Shown: positions 14,001 through 26,000 of the stretch, in pieces
Position numbering within the stretch: the first letter of the stretch is position 1
How the letters are laid out: every line of letters begins with the position of its first letter
Origin: Alviniconcha marisindica
Taxonomy: Eukaryota; Mollusca; Gastropoda; Provannidae
Length of the DNA: 64,000 bases
Reading direction: 5' to 3'
Assembly (NCBI GenBank): GCA_018857735.1
Contig: JABMCL010001379.1
Location: 462,001 to 526,000, forward strand
The notes under the pieces: generated by a model
Databases searched by the model: none
What the model was told of the DNA's origin: nothing
The model's input: only the letters and a program-made list of their open reading frames with translations
Translations under genes and position numbers: made by a program

Positions 14001-17000
14001 ATTTTTTGTTGTTGTTATTATTATTATTAAAAACCAAATGAACCGACCAACTTTGTACAACAATTTTGTGTTGTGATTTCAGGTACTTGCTGAACCTAGA
14101 TGTCTTTGGGTTCCTGGCGTACCAAGGGTATCGCAACTGTGAGATTCTGACTGGCCAGGTGCAGAAACAGGAAATCTGCCCCCTCATCAGATACAGGTGG
14201 GTTGTAGTATCCCCTCCCTCACCTGTAGAAAAGTTGGTTGTGGTGGTGGGGGAGAGGGTATTAGAATCACCTTGTCTATCTCTTGTTCATGTATCCGTGT
14301 GTCTGAATTGAGTTTTTGGACAAATCTTCTGAACATCTATACCTTTGGAAATCAGTCGTGGCATGACAGTGCATCTTCTTCATGAGCCTGAGTGTCGTGC
14401 AAATGTGTTGGATTGGATCTGCTAGGTCAAGTTGAAGGTCACCTGAGGATGCAGTTCCTCAAAAATTGATGTGTAATCCAGATCCTGAACTCCTGAGCCT
14501 TTTGTGGCTACGCTTTGTATGGTGGGTTATTATCACACGCCCAAGTGTCATGTGAAAAGTTTGGATTGCTCTTGTCAAGGTCACTGTGCAGGTCGAGATC
14601 CACAAAGAATGAGACAGTTAGGGAAGGTGATGGGTGTTGACTTAACAAATAATGACAGATAAAAGAGGCAGAAGGTGCAGTGCTGTCGCCAAGCAGATGG
14701 ACACTGCAAGAGATGCACTCCCAGATTTTTCACTTCAGCATAGTGGTTAACGTTCTCGGCCAGCCCTACTTGTGAGTGTGTGTGTGTATGTATGTGCGTG
14801 TATTGGTTCATTCACAAATGGTATTACAATATTTCAGTGATGCTGGGTAGTACTAAAGTTGGAAAATGGGATGGTGTCAAGGGGTATTTCATCTGCTTTG
14901 GACAAATTTGGTGAATAGTGTTTTGTTCCATTACGTCGTGCCAGTTTTTAGCCTCACTCTTACAGCAATTATCATGGTTGTGTGTGTGCAGGCTCCACCT
15001 GGTGGTGTGTACACTGAACCAGCTGTTCCAGGTGATCCTGACTCACAACAGGGAAATGGGAGAAGATGATGGAAATTACATGCACACCTTGCAGAGTAAG
15101 TCACAAGATGGAGATTACATGCACACATTGCAGAGTAAGTCACAAGATGGAGATTACATACATACCTTGCAGAGTAAGTCACAAGATGGAGATTACATGC
15201 ACACATTGCAGAGTAAGTCACAAGATGGAGATTACATATATACCTTGCAGAATAAGTCACAAGATGGAGATTACATACATACCTTGCAGAGTAAGTCACA
15301 AGATGGAGATTACATACATACCTTGCAGAGTAAGTCACAAGATGGAGATTACATACATACCTTGCAGAATAAGTCACAACTCATCTCCCTTCATCCTCTA
15401 CCATTGTTGCTCAAGAATAAAACAACAACAACAACAGGAGAGTGTAAGTGCAGTAATCTTATTTGTTGATAAGCAGCATTGCACTGATCAGCTGAAAAGT
15501 AAATTTTAAAGTCTAAATGTTTACGTTATCTGTCGTATTTGGTCAGTTAAGGCTGACTTATGAAGAGGGTGTGTTGTTCATTTTCTTTCTGTATAATGCT
15601 TTGTTGCCAACAGAGTGCCTTGCTCAGATGGCAGACCTGCGACGTTTGTTCATCCTGCTGCTTCGCTCCCATCAGTCACCCTATGACATGGTCTACCTGC
15701 GTGATCTCATTCATGCCAACAATACCTACCTGCTCCTGCTGGAAGAGTGGATTTCTCAGGGTTACATCCCTGCGCCATTCTCCCTGTTGTCACACATCAA
15801 ACAGTGAGTGCTTTTCACTCGTTTTTTCCCCCTTTAATTCTGCTTTATATAACAACTCAGCTGAATGCCTCCTTTCATCTCTTTTTGTCTTGCTTGACCT
15901 CACAACATTGCCTAAGGTGTTTCTCTACCTCTTTGTACCTCACAGCTCTGCCTAGGGTGTTTTTCTACCTCTGCTTGACTTCACAGCTCTGCCTAGGGTG
16001 TTTTTCTACCTCTTTTGTACCTCACAGTTCTGCCTAGGGTGTTTTTCTACCTCTTTGTACCTCACATCTCTGCTTAGGGTGTTTCTGTACCTCTGCTTGA
16101 CCTAGCAGCTCTACCTAGGGTGTTTGTGTACCTCTTTTTATCTCACAGCTATGCCTATGGTGTTTCTGTACCTCTGCTTGACCTAGCAGCTCTACCTAGG
16201 GTGTTTGTGTACCTCTTCCTACCTCACAGGTCTGCCTAGGGTATTTCTGTACCTCTGCTTGACCTTGCAGCTCTGCCTAGGGTGTTTCTGTACCTCAGCT
16301 TGACCTAGCAGCTCTGCCTAGGGGGTTTGCATACCTCTTCCTACCTCACAGCTCTGCCTAGGGTGTTTCTGTACCTCTTTCTACCTCACAGCTCTGCCTA
16401 GGGTGTTTCTGTACCTCTGCTTGACCTTGCAGCTCTGCCTAGGGTGTTTCTGTACCTCTTTCTACCTCACAGCTCTGCCTAGGGTGTTTCTGTACTTCTG
16501 CTTGACCTTGCAGCTCTGCCTATGGTGTTTCTGTACCTCTTTCTACCTCACAGCTCTGCCAGGTGCTTTTGGGGGCTCCAATCTACCTCTTAACCTCATA
16601 ATGTGCTGATCATGTAGCAGGGAGTTCTGGTCTTCATCACCACCATCATGGATCTATTTTCCACAGCACTCCTTCCAATAATAAGCAAGCCTGTAGTACG
16701 TTAGCAAAAGTAATGCATTAAAAAAAAGAAAAAAAAGAACACAGAACCCCCCAAAAACAACAACGACATTGTACAGGTGAAATACACACAATGCATATAA
16801 ATAGATACAGGTGAAATACACACAATGTATATAAATACTTTGATCATCATGTGAACTGTTCCATAGCCCCAAGTTACATTCTGTACATGAAAACAGTATG
16901 TATATATGTATACTCAGACTGTAAACAGTTTTGCTTGTCTGACACAGGTATGCGGATGATGATGTGGTGCAGAAATACGGCAGTCTGCTGGAGCAATACG

Positions 17001-20000
17001 CCACCAACAACGAGTCACTTAACGTGGCAATCATGACCATGATGTATCACATTGCTGGGGACTGTAACCGTGACGACGTTCTGCTACAGCTACCCATCCT
17101 GAAGACGTTCTCGGAGATCTGGGGTGATGTCCTTTGCCGCAAATACGTAAGTTTAGTCTTCATTGCATTGCCTCTGATTTGATGCCTTGCCAGATTTTGT
17201 CATTGGCAACCCGTTGATGATCCATTGACTGACAGCAGTGTCAGATTAACTTTGAGGTACATTGTTGTATCACTAACTAGTGACAGGCTATAGATGAATT
17301 CTTGTTATTAGAACCTGACAGTGTGGCCATTTTGGTAAATCTGCTTTTAAAAAATGAGGAGCGAATAGAGTGAGAGAGTTGTTTTACATGAAAATGATGA
17401 AGAAAATAATGACATGGCGTACGCTGTAATGTAATGTAAAAGAGTATTTGTAAGGCACTTACACCCAACGTGAGCCCAAAGCGCACAGCTACAAAAACAA
17501 TAAGGTTTTAAACACTGTGTGTTTCTGTAGACTGTGGTCTCGCCAAGACTGAACACGCATCAATCCTGAGCACATGAACATGGACAACCATGTCAATCCA
17601 GACTTGTACCTGAGTCTTGGATGGACAAGGCAGATTTTTTAATCTGTGTCTGTGGGTCAAAACTATCTCAACTACGAATAAAGGGAGGCTACTGCATTTA
17701 CTTCTCATGTATGCAGCTTCATTTTAACTGTGCAGTTTAAATAAAATTGTCTACCTTCATGCAGTTTGATTTGACACAGTGAGTAAACAAGCATGGGATA
17801 ATAATAATAAATGATAATAGGGATCTTATAGAGCACTTTTGGAAACTCAAAGCGCTTTACAACTTGATGAAAAACATACAGAGCGCAAATATCCATAATT
17901 ATACAAATCAGTGGTATAGAAGCATACAAAAAATACGAAAAGTAACTAAAATGTTCATACAAAGCATAGCAAAATGCACACACACACAAGATCATGTGCA
18001 CGCACACACCTACACACACACACACACACACACACACATAGGATCACATGCACACAATACCAATAAAGAGCACACATGGACCGACACGCGCGTGCACGCG
18101 CACTCACGGCTGAGAAGGATACTGTAACACAAGGTCCTGGTGAACTGTTTGCTGGTGAAGACCACAATTCTGGCCCAGAATAAGAGGCTCTTAGGGCAGA
18201 TTTCAGACAAAAACATGTTCCAAACTGGTATGGATGTCAGCTGTGTAATGTAGCAGATACCTAGCTTTGAATGGAGCACTCGTTCAGTTTGAGCCAACCA
18301 GCTTGGAAGTACCTACCTAGGCTGGGCAGACTGCTGTGGCCTCCGCGTTGAAAGGGTTAAAAAGATACGGGGTGAGTTGAAAGGGTTAAAAAGATACAGG
18401 GTGAGTTGAAAGCACTTTAAATCCTCAGAACGCTGCTGTACGCTTACTGTTTACATGCAACAGTAGCAGTGAATATGTGGATTAAAGTTTTGTGAAAACT
18501 GTAACCGTTGAAACTAGGTGGGTTTGTGTAAGGAAACGATTGGCCAGCAGTGGGAAAACTATGGTTAACTAAGTAATGATTAGGACATGGCTGGAAACTC
18601 ATGAACAGTTATAAGGCAGGGGTGGATTAGAATGCATCACGGTGAGCAAACATCTCACCATCTGTGGGTTTGCACATCCTGTGTGTGTTCATCAGGCGGC
18701 GTTCAATGACCTGATAGAGTTCATCATGGAGACCTTCATGAGCATGGCATCCAGCGACCCTGCAAAGTGTGCCCAGAAACTGTTTAACATGACTGGCCAC
18801 AAAGATGTCAACTCCTCAGGGTGAGTACACTGCTTGGCTTTGAAGATGAAACTGAACTGACCTGATGTCTGCTCACTGTTCACAGCCACAGAGGGTCTTG
18901 TCTAAACACAGGACCCTTGATGAAACTTTGAACTGACCTGATGTCTGCTCACTGTTCACAGCCACAGAGGGTCTGTCTAAACACAGGACCCTTGATGAAA
19001 CTTTGAACTGACCTAATGTCTGCTTACTGCTCACAGAGGGTCTGTCTAAACACTGGACCCTTGATGAAACTTTGAACTGACCTGATGTCTGCTCACTACT
19101 CACAGAGGGTCTGTCTAAACACAAGACCCTTGATGAAACTTTGAACTGACCTAATGTCTGCTTACTGCTCACAGAGGGTCTGTCTAAACACTGGACCCTT
19201 GATGAGACTTTGAACTGACCTGATGTCTGCTCTCTACTCACAGAGGGTCTGTCTAAACACAAGACCCTTGATGAAACTTTGAACTGACCTGATGTCTGCT
19301 CATTACTCACAGAGGGTCTGTCTAAACACTGGACCCTTGATGAAACTTTGAACTGACCTAATGTCTGCTTACTGCTCACAGAGGGTCTGTCTAAACACTG
19401 GACCCTTGATGAGACTTTTAACTGACCTGATGTCTGCTCACTGCTCACAGAGGGTCTGTCTAAACACAAGACCCTTGATGAAACTTTGAACTGACCTAAT
19501 GTCTGCTTACTGCTCACAGAGGGTCTGTCTAAACACTGGACCCTTGATGAAACTTTGAACTGACCTGATGTCTGCTCACTACTCACAGAGGGTCTGTCTA
19601 AACACTGGACCCTTGATGAGACTTTGAAGTGACCTGATGTCTGCTCACTACTCACAGAGGGTCTGTCTAAACACAAGACCCTATGAAACTTTGAACTGAC
19701 CTAATGTCTGTTTACTGCTCACAGAGGGTCTGTCTAAACACTGGACCCTTGATGAAACTTTGAACTGACCTGATGTCTGCTCACTACTCACAGAGGGTCT
19801 GTCTAAACACTGGACCCTTGATGAAACTTTGAACTGACCTGATGTCTGCTCACTACTCAACAGAGGGTCTGTCTAAACACTGGACCCTTGATGAGACTTT
19901 GAACTGACCTGATGTCTGCTCACTGCTCACAGAGGGTCTGTCTAAACACTGGGCCCTTGATGAAACTTTGAACTGACCTGATGTCTGCTCACTACTCAAC

Positions 20001-23000
20001 AGAGGGTCTGTCTAAACACTGGACCCTTGATGAGACTTTGAACTGTCCTGATGTCTGCTCACTACTCGTGACTCTGCTCGGCACAGCAGTTGAAACAGCA
20101 ATTAGTAGAGTACGCTAGTTGCTTTGCACTGGTGAGGTCCCCACTGCCTTAACATATTTGTTGTTCTGGTGGTGGTCCATGGCCTCCTTGGTCATTTGAG
20201 GGTCGGAGCGTGCAGTTGAGCTGCTCACTCTTTCTCCCATTCACCCCCCACCCTTCCCCATCCCTAATAAGCCATCTCGCTTCTGCAGATGTAAAGCGAC
20301 ATGTTTACTTACTTACTTGCTCAATGCCCACAGCCACAGAGGGCTGTCTGAACACAGGACCCCTTTGAGTAAACGTTCTGATGAGCATGTAAAATGGAAA
20401 ATAGACACCCTCTTTTTTCATGTTTGTGACTAAACAATTCACAACGAGGCTGGAAGTAGAAAATTGACTTGATTGTTTGTTTGTTTATATGGAGCCTGCC
20501 TCATTCTTGTCCAGATCGTTCTGTTGCACATCCTTTGCTCAGGACAAAGGCTAGATCTATCGCTGTGCTCCGACTTCACTGCCTCACATCATGTCTGCCT
20601 GTTTATATAATTTACATCTATTCACAAAAAGCAATTAAAGTGTAATATTCTTGTGCTTCTACACTTATTATTATGACTGCTATGTAACTCTCTCTGTCTC
20701 TGTCTCTCTGTCTTTCTCTCTCTCTCTCTGTCATCATATAAATCATCATGTAAATGATGCCCTGTAACTTTAGATTTACTCATCGGTAGCTTAGCAAGGA
20801 CTAGTTGTTGGGTTTTTGACTGAACCTAAACTACAGTCCTTGTAAAATAATGTTTTCATGTTTGAGTTCGAGTTCTCTCTCTCTCTCTCTTCCTTCTTCT
20901 CTCTCCCTTCCCTCTTTGTCTGTCTTTCTGTCTGGAACTTGTAGCTATACAACGGTGTCTCCCACTGACTGGTCTGTTATAACAGACAAGTAAAATCTGC
21001 CCCCTTTTTTTCCACCCACAGAAATCTACTGGGCATTGGCGGTCTGACGGAAGAGGAGCAAGACTTGCTATTCACATGGACCACAGAATTACAGGGATCA
21101 GTCAGCATGGTCGACGACCTTGTCACCCGACTCTACAGTCGTGGATCATCTGCTACACGACAGCAGGTAAGAATGAATGGAGGCAGGAGTGTTTGGGTAC
21201 TTAGTTCACTGGTTTACACGACAGCAGGTAAGAATGAATGGAGGCAGGAGTGTTTGGGTACTTAGTTCACTGGTTTACACGACGCAGGTAAGAATGAATG
21301 GAGGCAGGAGTGTTTGGTACTTAGTTCACTGGTTTACACGACAGCAGGTAAGAATGAATGGAGGCAGGAGTGTTTGGGTACTTAGTTCACTGGTTTACAC
21401 GACAGCAGGTAAGAATGAATGGAGGCAGGAGTGTTTGGATACTTAGTTCACTGGTTTACATGACAGCAGGTGAGAATGAATGGAGGCAGGGGTGTTTGGG
21501 TACTTAGTTCACTGGTTTACACGACAGCAGGTAAGAATGAATGGAGGCAGAAGTGTCGGGTACTTAGTTCACTGGTTTACATTGTCAGTGAGCATGGGTA
21601 GAGTTCATACCCATGGCTTGACAGGGTAGAGCAGAGAGGTGGGTAGATGTCATCGTCATGGCTTGTTAGCTACTTACAGGGTCAAGCAGAGAGGTGGGTA
21701 GTCTGCTAGGCTTGTCTACTAGGTACAGGGTAAAACAGGGAGGTGGGTAGACATTATACCTGTGGCTTGTCTACTAGGTACAGGGTAAAACAGGGAGGTG
21801 GGTAGATGTCAGACCCATGCCTAGTCTGCTAGGTATAGGGAAGAACAGGGAGGTGGGTAGACATTATGCCTGTGGCTTGTCTGCTAGGTACAGGGTAGAA
21901 CAGGGAGGTGAGTGGACATCATACTCATGGCTTATCTGCTAGGTACAGGGTAGAGCAGGGAGGTGGGTAGACATCATACCTGTGGCTATCTGCTAGGTAC
22001 AGGGTAGAACAGTGAGGTGGGTAGACATCATACCTGTGGCTTGAGATAGGGAGGTGGGTAGACATCATACCTGTGGCTATCTGCTAGGTACAAGGTAGAG
22101 CATGGAGGTGGGTAGACATCATATCTGTGGCTTGAGATAGGGAAGTGGGTGGACATACCTGTGGCTATCTGCTAGGTACAAGGTAGAGCATGGAGGTGGG
22201 TAGACATCATATCTGTGGCTTGAGATAGGGAAGTGGGTGGACATCATACCTGTGGCTTGTCTGCTAGGTACAGGGAGGTGGGTAGACATCATACCTGTGG
22301 CTTGTCTGCTGGGTACATCGTAGAACAGGGAGGTGGGTAGACATACCTATGGCTTATCTGCTAGGTACATGGTAGAACAGGTAGGTAATCAATGGGGAGG
22401 CAAAACAAAGGTCAGGTGTGTCGTGCAGTGGTGATTGCTTACTAAGTGTCTCCATGAATCAAAGAATGACGTTGTCCTGGGGTGGATGGATTGATTGGTT
22501 ATATTGATGGCCTGACTTAATTGACAGGTGATGCTTCATTTGCTACACAACAGCTGGCTTGAAGAGAAACAGATGGAAGCTTTGTCTGAGGAAATCAAAG
22601 AGGTTAGTTAGAAATATGTTCTTTTACTCTTCTTTTGTAGTTTGTGTGTGTGTGTGCATGTGCACATATATGCATGCTTTACTTGAATACATGTGTGTAC
22701 GTATGCTCTATTGCTAGTGTGTAAGCATGTGGGTGTGGCCATGTGTGTGGTGTTTGTTCATTTTGAGAAAGATTGAAATTTTAAATGCATGCCGGAAGAT
22801 GAAGATTGAAGTTTTAAATGCATGCCGGAAGATGCTAACAGAGCTGTCCTTGATCCGATCCAAACTGCTTAGCTCCAAGGGACTGCTGACAAGGCCAAGA
22901 GGAACTCCATCATGGCGGCGGAGTTGTCTGGCCTGACCCAGGAGCAGTTGCTGCCCTTCCTGCTGGCGAAGATCCGGGGGGCGGGGCACGAGGGGCACCT

Positions 23001-26000
23001 GCGATGGCTACAGGATCAGCTGCTGGAGGCTGCCTACGTCAGACTGGGTCAGTGCTTCAGTGCGCCTTCTCTGTCTGGCTGTTATATATTTGTGGAAAGT
23101 GGGCAGTAAAACTGGGCCCTGTTTGGCCTTTTTTTTTTTTTTATGTGGCAAAACATGAAAATTCTTTTTTCTGTTTTTCTGGAAAACATAACCGGTCCCT
23201 ATCTGGATGTTATTTTCATTGGGAAAATGGATGGTAAAACCGGTCCCTTTTATATGTATATATAGATGTGTGGAAAGTGGACAGGAAAACTGGTCCCTGT
23301 TTGGCTGTTACTTATGTGGAAAGTGGACAGTAAAACGGGTCCCTGTTTAGCTGATATATATGTGAGATGTGAACACAGTGAAAGTAGACTTTTTCTGGAT
23401 GTTATGTTGTGGCAAGTGGTATGGTGATCTCCTGCCTCACAAAGTTGTGTATTGTATGGTGATCTACTGCCATACGAAGCTTTGTACTGTATGGTGATCT
23501 AGTGCAACACAAAGCTGTGTATTGTATGGTGATCAACTGCCATACAAAGCTGTGTATTGTATGGTGATCTACTGCCACACAAAGCTGTGTATTGTATGGT
23601 GATCTGCTGCCATACAATACTATGCACTGTATGGTGATCTACTGCCACACCAAGCTATGCACTGCTGTACAAAGCCTGTCATGCATGTGGTTAGTGAGCT
23701 ATTACTGTACCTAGCCCCTTGCTATTCAAAGCCTTCTACTGCCACACAAAGCCTTATGCTGCCACACAAATCTTACAAAGCTTTCTATTGCCACACAAAG
23801 CTTCTATTGCCACACAAAGCCTCCTGTTGCCACACAAATCTTACAAAGCCTTCTATTGCCACACAAAACTTCTATTGCCATACAAAGCCTTCTGTTGCCA
23901 CACAAAGCCTTCTGTTGCTACACAAGGCCTTCTGTTGCCATAGAAAACCTTCTATTGTCATGCAGAGCCTTCTGTTGCCATACAAAGCTTTATGTTGCCA
24001 CACAAAGCCTTCCTTCCATCACCCACAAAGCCTTATGATGCCACACAAAGCCCTCTGTTGCCATACAAAGCCTTATGTTGCCATACAAAGCCTTCTGTTG
24101 CCACACAAAGCCTTCTGTTGCCATACAAAGCCATGCATTGATGACATAATATTGACTGGTCTTTCCAGGTGTGCGAGACTGCAAGTATCGTGTGCATGTG
24201 GAAGAACCACTGGCTAGATTCTACGCATGTGAGTACAGTGCATAGCTTTGTCTCTACACTGGTAGTTTCCATACAAAAGTAGTGCTAGATGAACAAAGCA
24301 TGGTTTAACTGAATGCAAATTATGTTTGTTAGCAGTGTTGTTTTGTGTGCTTTCAGAACAGTCAGTCTGTCTGTCTACGGTCCACTGCACTGTTGGGAGT
24401 TAAAATCACAATTGTGATGGGTGGTTTTGTGTGCTTTCAGCGGAGTTTGTCTGTCTGTTCATGGTTGGCTGCATTGTTGTGAGTTAAAATCACAATTGTG
24501 ATGGCACTAGCTTGTTCTAGGAGGCACCTGTCACAATGTTGCAAATGTCTTTTGGTGCAGGATGTCTCCACAATTTACCAGACTGTTGAGAGATAAAACA
24601 CCTCCACCTTTGTTCTGATGCTAGTTTTGGTGCAGGATATCTGTCTAGATTTTCCAGACTGTTAAAGCACCTCCACCTTTGTTCTGATGCTAATTTCAGT
24701 GCAGGACGTCTGCTGATTTCCAGACTGTTAAAGCACCTCCACCTTTGTTCTGATGCTAATTTCAGTGCAGGACGTCTGCACATGATTTACCAGACTGTTA
24801 AAGCACCTCCACCTTTGTTCTGATGCTAGTTTTGGTGCAGGATGTCTGTCTAGATTTACCAGACTGTTAAAGCACCTCCACCTTTGTTCTGATGCTAGTT
24901 TTGGTGCAGGATGTCTGTCTAGATTTACCAGACTGTTAAAGCACCTCCACCTTTGTTCTGATGCTAGTTTTGGTGCAGGATGTCTGTCTAGATTTACTAG
25001 ACTGTTAAAGCACCTCCACCTTTGTTCTGATGCTAGTTTCAGCGCAGGACGTCTGCACGTGATTTACCACTGTTTGAGAGACAAAGCCACCTTTGTTCTG
25101 ATGCTAGTTCATTCTGGGTGAGTCTGTAATGGCGTGCCATGTTTCTCCTTCAGTACAAGACAAGTCCATTCCGCTGGTGACAGTGAATGAGGAGGAAGAT
25201 CGAATGGTGAGAGATCCCTACTTCACCACCTTACTGCAAGGTCTGGGCCTCTTCCCTGCGGATGCCACGCCCTCCTGCGTCTTCTGCCGCATTCCCCAGT
25301 TCCTGACCCCGGCTCAGCTGCTCAGTAAAGCCCAGCAGCTTGGAGACATCGATCTCAGTGAGTGGGTTTTGTGGCTGCAAGCCAAAAAATTTGCAGCCTT
25401 GGCCCTTGGTTCGTTAAAATTGTTTAATGCTGACAGGGTTCGCATGGTCTTTGAAGGTCTTTAAAAGTTTGAAAAAAAAGAATGCATTTCCTATCAGTTT
25501 TGACTGATAGAGTGTGTTCTTCTTGTTTAACGTCCTCAAATGCTAAAAGCATATTAGGGACAATAAAGTTTGGGGAAAGTAGGATGATCTTTTCAAGGCC
25601 TTGAAAGTCTGTGAAAACTGAGTGGGGTCTGTGAAAGTTTGTGAATTTGTGGTCTTCAGAGTGCTAGGGAAACTGCATTTCCCAAGACCGAACAGTAGTT
25701 TAAAAAACAACAAAAAACGCTGCGAAATTACAAACAATGCATTTCCTATCAGTTTTGACTGACAGAGTGTGTCGGCCATCGGCTATAGAAAGGGTTACGC
25801 CCCTTCCTGGATGTGCAGAAGAGTTGCGTACCTTTGTGTTGCTTTTCTGCACCATATTGCAAAGGTTTGTGAAAAGTTTGTGAATTTTAACAGGATTTTT
25901 TGTATGAACCCTGTGCTGAGTTATCGCCAAAGAGGTACTGGTGGTGACCGAGGTCCCAGGAGGTGGGGGAAGTGGGAGATTATACCTAAGAGCGATGAGA

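Noticed and set aside
12610..16572. Additional junction-spanning arrays at 12610-13080 and 15890-16572
   Set aside because: They carry donor- or acceptor-like strings but no copied exon bases, so they were not counted.
18873..19676. 267-codon - strand open frame
   Set aside because: Artefact of a stop-free 69-bp repeat; unit peptide only, no family resemblance.
22831..22872. Longer version of timeless exon e17 starting near 22831
   Set aside because: The ELSLIRSKLLSSKG reading looks coding-like, but it is in another frame and meets a stop before the conserved HLRWLQ core.
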